Assembly: GCF_030253575.1 (NCBI RefSeq) | Contig: NC_080568.1 | Coordinates: 513,501-577,500 of the forward strand | Length of the DNA stretch: 64,000 nucleotides | Direction: 5' to 3' | Source of the DNA: Rhododendron vialii | Lineage: Eukaryota; Streptophyta; Magnoliopsida; Ericales; Ericaceae | In this document: piece by piece, positions 33,986 through 44,562 of the stretch | How the letters are laid out: each line of letters begins with the position of its first letter | How positions within the stretch are numbered: the first letter of the stretch is position 1 | The notes under the pieces: generated by a model | Seen by the model: the letters and a program-made list of their open reading frames with translations, nothing else | The model's database searches: none | What the model was told of the DNA's origin: nothing | Translations under genes and position numbers: made by a program

Positions 33986-36140
33986 GATATGCCTGCAGAT
34001 AAAGGTGATGATCACAGAGCTACTGTTAAAATGAAAACAGACTAGAAAACATGCAAGAAACAAACGAAACGAAACAAAACAAAAAAAATCTATACATACC
34101 TGAAACCCGTAGATCAAATGGATACCAGTACTCAAACTCTTGTTTCATCTTATTAAGAAGAGGAACAGAAATATTGGATGATAGAGGGCAGGGCCCACCA
34201 CAGAACAAGAAATCCCAGACCTCATCGGTCAGCTGCTCTGGTTTCACTGACGATGTATCAGAACCATACATATCACCTCTTTGTAACAGATGACAGACGG
34301 TATAATATGCCATGTAAAGGGTAGAATCAGAAAGAGACTCTACAAGAAACTGTTCGTCCCAAGGAATATGAGTGCCAAGCCCAAAATTACGAGAACAAGC
34401 CCATTGATTTAGCCAACTCAAAGTATGCTCAAAGCCATGCCGTGTTTCATCACAAAAGAGATTCATACTAGCCAAACACTCCTCTGCTGCCTCCTTCCAA
34501 TTTGATTCCCCATAAGTGATGTACCACTGATCAGTCAAAGCCACAACACACTCATCCCCTGATCTTGAAATGACCTTCTTCTCAGGCTCACTGTAAATAA
34601 CAGCTTCTCCATGCTCTACAAGCCTGTTCTTGATTAAATTCTTCGCATCCTGGACTCTTATCCCTGCATGTTCTCCCACAAGCATAGTTCCCTCATAGAA
34701 CCCTCCTTTATATATTTTTTTCTTGGCCTCATCAAGCTTCTGCCTCTCATTCGGGCTCTTCATCTTCATGTCTAGGCAGACCTTCTCAGCAGCTTTATCT
34801 CCGAATTCTGGGGTGTTAATGATTGGAATGACTTCAAATGGTAGGATCCACTCGTCCTTCACACCAAGCTTGGCCCTGAAAGCTGGTTTTGATTTCAATT
34901 CATAAAGAGACATGAAATCATCAGGTGAATCACTGGGGACACTGGTCACAATCCCAGTACCCTTGTCCGTGAGAATTGACAACATGGGCAGAGAGTATAT
35001 AGTCTCATTGAAAGCTAAAGGAGCCCTCAAAGGCAAACCAATCAAATCATTCCCAGTCAACTCAACCAAACAAGTAGGTTTTTCTGGGACCCGTGACAGT
35101 TTCTGATACGCAAGATTAAGAGCCGCCCTCTCTGTCGAGATAAAAATATCAGTTTCATTGATCTCAAAAGCTCCATATTTCCCCTCTGGTAGTACCCATG
35201 CATTAGTTTGACCATACATAGTCTCGGGTCTCAATGTTGCAGCCACCAGGTACACTTTCCTTCCCTCCAGAGCTCTCAATTTTGGAGGAAGAGGTGGAAT
35301 GACCTCCATTTTTATCAATGTGTATTCTTGAGGAATAACACCTTCCCCTGAAGCTCGATCATGATCAGCGCATGGTTGACCATCTAAGGGGGAGTATACA
35401 GTGTATCTCAGGTCCTTGACAATTTTACCCAACTTCTTCAATTTCCTCAACTGCCACCGGACAAAAGAGTCAAAAAATGGGTTTATGTAAGTCGTGATGA
35501 AAGTCCGTCTCCAATCACAGCCAAGGCCGAAAGCCTTAAGGTCTTCTACAGCCAGAGGGGGAAAATAAGTAACCCAGTAAGATGGATCTTGAAACTTGGA
35601 AATGTCCTCATCAGAGAGGCCATAACTTCGCATTATCTCCCACTGGTACTTATCGCCACCTGTTTTCGCTGTTGCCTTGGACTTTTTTCCCTTAAATTTA
35701 TCTGGGGCAACCTCATTTCCAGTATTAGCTTCCTCTGGTTGCGGTTCTGGATCTGTGATCTTCTCCTCTGCTATGGTAGGAAAAACAGGTGGATTACCAA
35801 ATTTTTGAATTTCGCGACAAAGTTTGTCAGCAGAGGCCTTAATGGGCATCCCAGTACAGTGGAAACCAAAAGGCAAGAGCACATTGGCACCTCTCAATCG
35901 GTGATAGCTTGCGGCAAATTCAAGCTTGGAGAGAGAGAATGCATGTCCCAAGTGAAGGTAGCCGTTCATGTAAGGGAAAGGGAAGTTCCCAAAGAACTTC
36001 TCACCTGGTTTGGGAAGAGTTTCTAGAGAATCAGCCCTGAAAACTTCTTTCTCTTCCCACCACTTCTGTACCTGTGCCTCAATTTCCAGAAGCTGGTCTC
36101 TTCGTGCAAAGCTCTTCCCACTCTCTGTGTTTGATGCCAT
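31531..36140 (-). CDS. Cytosolic leucine--tRNA ligase
   Basis: Two coding exons, 36140-34100 and 32747-31531, join in frame to give 1085 residues, close to the plant cytosolic enzyme (about 1090). It charges tRNA-Leu in the cytoplasm. The class I signatures are present: HLGH at residues 63-66 within FPYMNGYLHLGHAF, and KMSKS at 721-725. The CP1 editing domain shows TLRPETMYGQTNAW and GTGIVTSVPSDSPDDF with its conserved Asp. A KMSKSTGNFRTLRQAI segment, an anticodon-binding domain and a C-terminal LRLPFGEVEVLEENL region follow, as in eukaryotic and archaeal LeuRS. The start was set at ATG 36140 (MASNTES), matching the family start; the frame stays open upstream through GTG 36161 to an acceptor at about 36191, so a 5' intron is likely. 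The organellar LeuRS is a different family. Confidence 0.95.
33952..33985. repeat. GAT/ATG trinucleotide microsatellite
   Basis: About eleven uninterrupted ATG/GAT repeats lie within the single coding intron (32748-34099) of the leucyl-tRNA synthetase gene, preceded by an interrupted GACGATGACAATGATG stretch. Confidence 0.9.
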
Positions 36141-37989
36141 CTCCTTATCAGCTGTTGCCACCTCTTGACCAGCAAATTTACAGAAACTGCAGAAAAGAAA
36201 AAAAAAACCAAAGATCTTCAGGAATCAGGACGTACTAAATATAAAGAGAAAGTCCAATATCTTCAAATTGTCAGAATTTTTTTTCTTAGCAAGTAGATCC
36301 AAGGTATAGGAAACATAACATACAAGGAAAAAAGCCAGAAGAATAGGAGAACGCAATTCATATTTGATGGATAGAAGAAAAGAATTAAGGGAAAAAAAAA
36401 TCTACACATCAATTGAAATCTACATGCTGATTAAGAATAAAATGACATGGGCCTGAACGGCTGATCTGACATGTCATATTTGCAAAACCCAGGAGAGAAA
36501 CTGACGTAAAATATCCCATTGTCTAAAGACCAAGGCCATCCCTTACTGGAAACATATTGGTATCAATATGTAATACCACACTATAGGTCTTATATATTTC
36601 TCAAACATTGTAATATGTAGTCAGAGAGCTTGAAGTACATAGTTAGACATTAAGCACCGAACCACTTCTGTCCCTGACTCCATTTTGATTCCTGTGCACT
36701 GATCCATTTCGCGTAAATTGCTCCTATATATTCTCTTACAAGGTCAGCATACTAGTTTCTCAGGTAAATTGAAGTGCTTGCCATATGAGACTCTCACAAG
36801 ATAAATTATATTTCTACTTGGTATATATTCCTGCAAAACTGGGCAGATAGATGAAGGCATCTGTCTGCTAGGACCAATCAATCATTCAAGTCATAATCAA
36901 AAAATGGAATTATGAAAAACCTTTTGCTTGGTTATTATTTGTGGAATTATCTGATAAGGTGGTCATGACAAGACGGTCAGTTTAAACGTGATAAAGAAAA
37001 TAAAACCAGGAGAACAAACGGTATATGTAGACATACATGCATTATGCATACAGCATACTATATTACCATCTCTAGTTTAGTATACATACCGTCATTCTGT
37101 TTGTCGAATCAGATTGTCAAAGCAATAAAAATATAACCCCATAAATCAAACTGAAACCCGCATCAAATGGTGTTTATATTCTCACCTTAGTTTTAACTAC
37201 AATTTACAAAGAGTCCGTCTGAAGCTTTGGCTTGTAAAGATGTCTGGGTCATAGGACTCCATAATGTGCGCGTGCGCGCGCGCGCGTGTGTAGAGTGTAG
37301 AGTGTTTTTCTACACACATCTACTCCCTTACCATATGCAACAAACAAAATTACCCCATCCATCTGCGCATAGTACATTTTCAAAACTTGGAGACCCTTCA
37401 GCAAACGGAAAAAAAGATTGGTAAAGGGTCACTATTTCAACTGTCGGTTTAGCCAGAACTGAACCAGGCAATCATAGACTCATAATCAAACCATAAATTC
37501 ATTAAAGTATGTGTATACGCATAGACACGCATACAGTGGTTTGAAATTACATAAATCATAACCCCAAAATCCAAAATTTCCCCAAGTAAATGGTCTTATG
37601 TTCCCCCCCCCCCCCCCCCCCCCCCGAAACGTAATATAGGAAAGCATGATGAATATTGTATACAGAAAATCTCAACTAAACAAAATGACTCCAAGTCTCT
37701 CACAATAAGAAAATAAGAAGTGCAAATACAAAATACCAACCGAAAGAAGCAAGATTGCTGAACCAAGCAGACATTGCACCACAATACCACATCTATGCTA
37801 GCAATCTAACAAAAGCATCATTGTTTACCAGCTTAACAGTGTACTTATATCAGAAAAATAAAGCAGAATTAAATAGCTCACAGCCTAGCATTGAGAAATA
37901 TCAAGATTCTCGACCATCAATCATTTACAAAGCTTAGTGGGAAACCCTCTTGGGCTATACAAGAAAAACGAAAAGAAAGCAGCACTTAC
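36141..37989. other. Probable 5' untranslated intron region of leucyl-tRNA synthetase
   Basis: On the minus strand, TTTTTTTTCTTTTCTGCAG at 36192-36210 is a good acceptor ahead of the synthetase start, so this stretch is probably a large 5' intron. It holds an alternating GTGCGCGTGCGCGCG tract (37267-37291) and a run of 23 C (37603-37625). No other coding block was recognised. Confidence 0.4.
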
Positions 37990-38177
37990 GCAAGAATTCC
38001 ACTAGTCAAAAGGTCACCAAACTGCACACAAAGCCAATAAAAAATATCATTCATTTCTGTGATGGTTTTGCCTAAATTCAGAGATAAGGAAATAAACTGA
38101 AACTCACAACGCAGGGATAATTTGTAATTCGTGGATGCCACCAGAGCAACTGCTTGTACCAAATGCCAGAGAGATGA
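37990..38177 (-). other. Two possible upstream exons, in frame with leucyl-tRNA synthetase
   Basis: On the minus strand an open block ending at 38108 (GTT followed by donor GTGAGT) is separated by an 86-bp gap from 38021-37990, which is bounded by TGTGCAG and GTAAGT. Read through, these give GIWYKQLLWWHPRITNYPCV then FGDLLTSGIL plus two leftover bases. If spliced to the acceptor near 36191, the frame runs on into the synthetase. They may be untranslated leader exons, an N-terminal extension, or part of another gene; I do not recognise the protein. Confidence 0.3.
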
Positions 38178-38370
38178 TGTTTGCCAAACCTTTCATTGAT
38201 TTGCAACAAAAACACGTCACATTGAAATTTTAAAATGATGAAAAACAGACAGACAGATGAAATCATGAACCAGACCCTTTGGATTGTGATAAAGGAAATG
38301 AATAAGGAAGGATAGTAGTTTCACAGCCAAACAAAATGTACCAATAAAAATTCATCGTTTGTTTTCATTT
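38178..38370. other. Short spacer
   Basis: No feature seen. It may contain the promoter of the leucyl-tRNA synthetase gene if the upstream exons are real. Confidence 0.3.
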
Positions 38371-38544
38371 TGTTTTATTAGTTATTAGAAATTAGTTAGT
38401 GGGGTTATGTAGTTTTACCCACTAGGAGTCGTGTTGTTAGTGGCGTTATGTAGTTATCCTACTATTTAGATTCAGTTATTGTTATCTTGCTCTATATAAA
38501 CAATGTTTGTTCATGAATAAAAGAAAGTTGAATGTTATTAGAAG

Positions 38545-40910
38545 CAAGGTTGTCAAATCGTGAATCGAATCGAGAATCGAAATGGTTCTTTTCTAAATCG
38601 CGAATCGAATCGAATCGTGAATAGCTCCGATTCGGTCATAATTTTTATAATGCATGGAAACATGTTTATTGTTTAAGGTAACAAAAAATGTATACTATAA
38701 ATAAAAGTTTTAGACCTAAATCAATAAAAATCTTTCTTCTAAATGATGATTTGATAACAATGTGGATTTATAGGTAAGCTACTTCTATTGCAACTTCCAG
38801 GAGATGAGGATTCGTGAATCCTACTTATGGTCATTTTTGTGAAAAAAAGTGTTTGTAGACACCCCAATCCGGGCCCCCGAATAATCTTCAAGTTCCTCGA
38901 TGATGAAATAAGGAAAAATATACCTTCAAGGCTTGGATTGTTGCTCCTTTGTTAATCCACTAAACCTCAAGAAAACTCATTTTCTAAACATGTAGGGTGA
39001 CCCCCGGTTTAATTGCAAAGAGAAAGATGCCTTTGCTTGGTCAAAAACAACTTTTTCCATGACATACTAATGGTAAAATGGTCACACATTTCAATGTATA
39101 AAACATCTTTGAATGAAACCAATTGGGTTAGAAAGAAGACTCGACAAGCTTTCCAATGCTTTGAACCGCGCTCAAATCCAAGTTCTGGAGTGTCCAGGGT
39201 GCCCCCGCGAAATTTGGTGTACTGTGTTGTCACATAATACCACGTGGCATTTCAGAAACACCGCGCGGCATTCCAAAAATCACTTCACCATGCGGCCTTT
39301 TCCCGCGCGGCATTCCAAAAATCACTCCACCATGCGGCCTTTTCCCATACGCGTCAGCAGACTGGTCAGAGCGCATTTTTTTGCCTTTGGGTGCACTCCA
39401 AGCATATTTTTGCCTATAAATACACCCCTCCTTTAGTTGAAAGGCACCCCTTGAATCCTGAGAAAAGCCATTCTAAAATTTTCTGGGATCCCTCTTCTCT
39501 CTTTCTCTTTCTCTTTCTACATCAACTCACAACCCACAAGCTGGTCCATTACAAAATCAGTCTAACACTGATTTCTTTCTCATTCTTCCTACAAAAGCTC
39601 ATCAAATATTCACAAAACTCATACAAATCTCCCTAAACTTAGAAACTCAACTGATTTTAGGAGTTTTCAGTCCAAGTCAACCTCCATTCCTCCATCTTCA
39701 AGCACATCCAAGCTTCGATCAAAATGTATAAACAAATTCCTTGGGCTAAACCACGTTTAGCTTTGAGGGGAGCCGATCGAGGCCCTTCTCGCTCTTTCTA
39801 CACTAAGTTTGGGTTTCAAACAAGATTCAAAGCAAAAAACAGTCAAAAACCAAAAACTGCACTGAACTCGGTGAGCCGTATAGTGCTTTAAGGCACCACA
39901 CGGTTTACCACGGAACGCCGTGCGGTATTTTAGCCTTGGTTTCCAAGTTCATCAATACTTGTGAGATATGAGGAGTCTTCAAACATTTTTGTCAGAATAG
40001 CTTTTACGTCAAAAATCAACTCTACATTCGGAGAAACCTTCTTAAACATCTTAAAAGGGGTTTTGACATGTTTCTATGTGACAAAACGAGCCGAATAGAC
40101 TAATAAAAACATTTTCAGTTTTCATAATTAGTAAAAGTTCATTTTCCAAATTAAAAGGCAGAGGCTCATGCTATTGCATAAAAGCAAGGCTATTCTGAAA
40201 TATGTGAAGGCCAAATGCCGTGTGGGGTTATGGTTTAACCGTTTGGTGTTTTATGCTACACTTAATATCTCCTTTTTGTATTTTGCAGTTTCTATCCTCA
40301 CATGCATCCACATATGTTGTACACTGCTCACCTACATTTATTGTAATAGTTTGGTTAACTTAGAATCTTGCTTGCTACTTGTTTGATCAAAGTTAAGTTT
40401 TTCGAACGATATTAAATTCCCTATTTAAAATGCTTAGTAGAGACCGGTTTTCACTGGGCGAGACAAAACCTTCCCTGCTCGTAACGTGGCTCCCAAACCC
40501 AAAATCTCAACATTTTTCTGAACCAAAAGCCTTGTCATTTTTCTAAAACAAGCTCTCGGTTTTCTCGAATCATCCATATCAAAAATCCGGGTGGCAACTC
40601 TCGGGCACACCGGTCGGGGAGCCCATAGAGTTAAAAGTACAAAACAAACCTTTAGAAGGTCTATAGGGTGGTTGTATTCTATTTTTTCTTTGTTATTTGC
40701 TATCACTCTCGCAATAAATCTCTCTTTCTTATTACCTATAATACTACATGAGGAGAAACATAGACTAAGTGAATTGAAAGATTCACCGATTCGATACACC
40801 GATTCGGATCACCGATTCATAACTATTTCCGATTCAGGCAGTCTATTCGTATCGATTACCTACTAAATTGTACGATACGAATCGTGAATCGTATGATTCT
40901 AACAACCATG
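38545..40910. mobile_element. hAT-like element interrupted by a solo LTR
   Basis: The left end CAAGGTTGTCAAATCG and the right end CGTATGATTCTAACAACCATG are imperfect inverted repeats. An exact 8-bp flanking duplication ATTAGAAG is present at 38537-38544 and 40911-40918. Both inner flanks are rich in AATCG/CGATT motifs. Its own sequence is about 590 bp once the internal LTR (38854-40627) is removed. No transposase is present. Confidence 0.8.
38854..40627 (+). mobile_element. Solo LTR of a gypsy element related to the first LTR
   Basis: Starts TGTAGACACCCCAATCCGGG and ends GGGGAGCCCATA, about 1.77 kb. Flanking 5-bp sites GTGTT (38849-38853) and GAGTT (40628-40632) look like a target duplication with one mismatch. 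A promoter box CCTATAAATACACCCC lies at 39413-39428. The region GAGACCGGTTTTCACTGGGC to CTCGTAACGTGGCTCCC (40440-40495) matches the corresponding part of the LTR at 8762-10768. GC-rich CCGCGCGGCATT-type motifs recur inside it. Confidence 0.8.
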
Positions 40911-41033
40911 ATTAGAAGTCTTTACTTGTGAAAAGCATAGGTCCGGTTCTCCTCAATCAGAACCAATTGGAGGTCTTCCCCTCTCGAAGTGGGACTCTTC
41001 TCTCCTTTCATTCTATTATAAATTTTTGTTACA

Positions 41034-42421
41034 AAAAAGTTGGTATCATTGTTTTTATTCATTTACAATTTCTTACAATTTATCAACATTTCAAGTTATC
41101 CAAACCTTATTCACATAATCATTCCCCAGCTCCCATTCAATACTTCATCTGCGCTCGCGCTCACAATCATCGCTCTTACGAATTTTTGTAGTTTCAAATG
41201 TTTTTGATACACGCTTTCATGCAGGTTATGCACACAACTTAGTTTCGTTTCGTTTCTTTTCTTTTCCTCTCCTCTCTCACAATCTATTCTAATCTAAAAA
41301 AGGGCTATCCTATTTGATATGAACCAAAAACAAAACAAAAAAAATTGAAGTTGTGTCACTAAAGCTAGCTCTTTCCAAAATTTCCCAAAAGAAAATACTG
41401 TACATGTTTTAAAACTTCTTTCTTTGCAAGAATGATTAACTGCTTGGGCCAACAAGTAAAACAGAAACCCAATAACTTGACCAACGTAATCGCTTGCAAA
41501 TCATTAACTTCTTGAGTTTGAGTTGTGCGAATAGGGTTGCAACTGCAATTCTAGCCAACTATGCTCTTCTGTAAGTTTTCTCTCTTTATCTCTCGTACAT
41601 TTACAAGTTGTGAAATCAGTTTCCCCATCCATATTGGTTGAAAGAAAAAATTCTGACCTACCTTCACTTTGTGAGTTCAATTTTGGACGGTGGTTGCTTT
41701 CTACTCTACACGGGTGAATCGTTTATGAGCAGAGACGGAACTAGGATTTTATCCTAACAGCGGCGAAATGTATACTAAAAAAATAAAAAAAGATGCATTA
41801 CAATATTAATAATCATCGACCCATAGAAAAACTTAAAATAACGTAACAAAAACTATAATAAATGATATTTATCATTTGCACATGAAGTAAAAAAAAGACT
41901 AACTTTAATTTAATCTATCCACTAAATTGAGGCATCTTGAATTACACCTCGTCTTTAATATTATTTCACTTTGGCCCATTAAATTTCGTTTTGGAATACT
42001 TTTTTGGGTCTCATTTCTTGAAAAAAAAATAGAGAATATAGGACTAGTATATAACAAAAAATAAAGGAAAAAATATAGCAGTAGCGAGATTATATAAGTT
42101 GAGAAGAAAAAAATATTTTTACATATAATAATTGTATTTTTTAAAAATTTTGTTGTGAGAATCGCCGCCACTAGACCTCCTGGTTCCATCCTTGTTTACG
42201 AGAATAAAATAGATTTCACACGCATCATGTTAATAAATGTGCACGAGTGTGTGTGTATATATATTTCTCTAGAAGAGAATGCTCGATGTGGTATTGGCCA
42301 CCTTGTAGTCGAAAGAAAGAAGCTGAGATGATGCTGTGGTGTACCTGGAGACAGGCTGCTGCCAATTGCTGGGTGCTGCCAGCCGTCTTCTTTCTTCCAA
42401 GTCGAAACCCGAGCAGTCAGT

Positions 42422-42473
<52 letters not shown>

Positions 42474-42616
42474 TTGCAGGAGTAGAAGTTTATCGACAGA
42501 ACTGAGAGAGAGTGGCGCGCCCGAGCAGTGGAAACAAGGACTCTTCTACTGGTTAGTTTTTGGGAGTGTTTATTACTACTACTTTACGTTTTATTCATTG
42601 CTGTCATAATTTTCTC
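41034..42616. other. Gene-free spacer with microsatellite
   Basis: No gene is recognised. A (CT)n tract of about 48 bp lies at 42424-42471. The AT-rich part 41750-42200 contains only chance frames. A GCGGCGAAATGTATAC block near 41760 and AATCGCCGCCACTAG near 42163 may be inverted ends of a decayed element. Confidence 0.4.
42424..42471. repeat. CT dinucleotide microsatellite
   Basis: An uninterrupted TC/CT run of about 48 bp, preceded by CAGTCAGTCAGT. Confidence 0.9.
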
Positions 42617-43222
42617 AAGGTAGAATCCCCTTTTCCCTTTCTTTCATTTTCATACGCTACAGCTATTAATCCTTTCTGTCATTTTCTCAAGGTAGAATCC
42701 CCTTTCCCTTTCTTCATTTTCATAGCTACAGTTATGAGAATAAATTTTATCCTTCCCTTTCTTCATTTTCATACGCTACAGCTATCGGAATAAATTCAAT
42801 CCATCGTTGGAGTAAAATTTCATTTTTTCACTACCGTCTATTATAGGTCCTATCGAGTGTCTATTATTATGATCTGAACCGTTCTTATTTTAAGACCCGT
42901 AATACAATATTGTCATGCAAAAAATCAGCTTGGTCAGAATTCGATAGATATATCAAAATTTGAATTTTGGTTTATAAAATGGACGATCTGATTTCTGTTA
43001 ATAATAATTAAGATAAATTATCCATTTTACATTGATACACTACTATGTGAAGTCTATAAGATGAACGGTTCAGATCAACAATAAATATATGGTATGACCG
43101 AAAAAGATGGTGGAAAAGTGAAATTTTCCAACGCTGGTAAAAAAATTTTAATCTCTGGAATTTATTCTCATAGCTGTAGCGTATGAAAATGAAGAAAGGG
43201 AAAGGGGAAGAGATTCTACCTT
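42617..43222. mobile_element. Large fold-back element with a repeated left arm
   Basis: GGTAGAATCCCCTTTCCC and TTCATTTTCATACGCTACAG on the left recur inverted on the right (about 43150-43222). The left-arm motif occurs three times (42618-42665, 42691-42735, 42755-42790) while the right arm has one copy. The inner arms (ATGATCTGAACCGTTC on the left, GAACGGTTCAGATCA on the right) pair as well. No open frame. Confidence 0.75.
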
Positions 43223-43368
43223 TATTTAGAAGAAGATTCTACTCAGAACCGGAAAATAGATAAATCGATAAACCCAACATAAAAAAAAACGTAAAAACAG
43301 ATTGCCTCAAAAAGTACCTCATATTTCAGGCTGTACTCAGATTTTTCATCAACCTAAGCTCTACACCA

Positions 43369-43374
<6 letters not shown>

Positions 43375-43418
<44 letters not shown>
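43375..43418. repeat. GA dinucleotide microsatellite
   Basis: An uninterrupted AG/GA run of about 44 bp, close to but outside the fold-back element. Confidence 0.9.
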
Positions 43419-43421
<3 letters not shown>

Positions 43422-43635
43422 ACGCTTGAAACAGAAATAGAGTAGCAAATAGGAATATCTAGGGCTTAGGTTGTTTGGATTTGGATTTTGAGAGAGGTTT
43501 TTTGAGTAATAAATGGGAAGAGATTGGACGAAAAATATATATGTGATAATAGAATCATGCACAGAGGGAAATGGTGGAATCTAAAGACTTTCTGATTGAG
43601 TTTTGGCTTCAATAGATGTGTTGTGGGCTATTAGA

Positions 43636-43878
43636 AGGCCCCGTTCCACAACTGAGAATAAGAACTTATTTTTTAAGAAGGTAATTTCAAACTTTAAAAT
43701 AATGTGTTTACGCAAATAATTTTCCTATCAATATGGATCTTGTTTAATAGATCTTATCGAGATCTTTTATACGGTGCAAAAAAAAATCAAAAAATTATTT
43801 TTCATTTACATTATTTTTTAGTTTGAAAATGTAAAATAAGTACTTATTTTTTAAGAAGGTGTTCTGGAACGGAGCCTT
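43636..43878. mobile_element. MITE, AGGCCCCGTTCC family
   Basis: Ends AGGCCCCGTTCCACAAC and GTTCTGGAACGGAGCCT are inverted copies; TTATTTTTTAAGAAGGT is sub-terminal on both sides. Interior GATCTTATCGAGATC is shared with 19182-19428. About 243 bp, non-coding. Confidence 0.82.
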
Positions 43879-44562
43879 TAAGCTTGTTCCATAAATCATT
43901 TTTAGTTCTTTAGGGTTAGAGGGGAGAGAAAGATAATCTTAGAGTTTACGAGTTACAAATTTGGGTAAATTTGGAGCGGCTCGTAGTTTGGTAAAAATAT
44001 TCGCAGCCCATAATTTTTTATTTGGTTCGGTTGGTTTATCTAAGATTGTTAGATCATGTGACCGAACCGAAAATCGAAACCAACCGAACCCTACTTTGGA
44101 CCCACTGTACTAATATTTTTGCCCCCACTAATTTGTAAAGATTATTGAAGTGAATCATGCAAAGCCACTTATATTTTGTTAAAAATCATCTATGTTGAGT
44201 CCATATTTACGTTATACTTTTCAAATAAAAATTAATTATGTCTACACATTGCACATTTTCACAGACATCGAATCAATTAACGAAAATCCATGATCAAATC
44301 ATGGCAAATTATATAAAGGAAATTGATGACTCCCTTTTTTTATTCCTTTTTTTTTTATTGTTAAAAATGTGTATTTTTTTTTTTGTGGAAAAATAGGAGT
44401 AAAAAAAATTAATAACAAAAAAAAAGGGTGCGAATATCAATTTCGAAATATGAAAAAGAAACACAGCAATATGTTTGAAATCTCCGGTGAGAGTATCCAA
44501 CGGTGACAATTGCCGACACCAAAGGACGCATCTCACTGTCGGTCAGAAAGGGCGAAAGAAAG
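43879..44562. other. Upstream region of the NDUFAF5-like gene
   Basis: AT-rich sequence with poly-T and poly-A tracts and a small inverted pair GGTTCGGTTGGTTT / AACCAACCGAACC (44035-44093), probably a decayed hAT fragment. The promoter of the downstream gene should lie here, but no clear TATA box was chosen. Confidence 0.4.

Larger units (their letters stand above)
38371..41033. mobile_element. Copia-like LTR split by nested insertions
   Basis: The outer parts (38371-38544 and 40911-41033) join to about 290 bp resembling a small copia LTR: TGTTTTATTAG start, GCTCTATATAAAC promoter box (38490-38502), ATGAATAAAAG, and a TTGTTACA end. A few bases later TTGGTATCA (41040-41048) resembles a tRNA-Met primer-binding start. 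No copia internal genes follow. The outer LTR limits are estimates. Confidence 0.45.

Noticed and set aside
36141-36161. GTG at 36161 as start of leucyl-tRNA synthetase
   Set aside because: Nuclear plant genes start at ATG; the first in-frame ATG (36140) gives MASN, which fits the family start.
42247-42609. 120-codon frame across the CT microsatellite
   Set aside because: Half of the translation is a Ser-Leu repeat from (CT)n.
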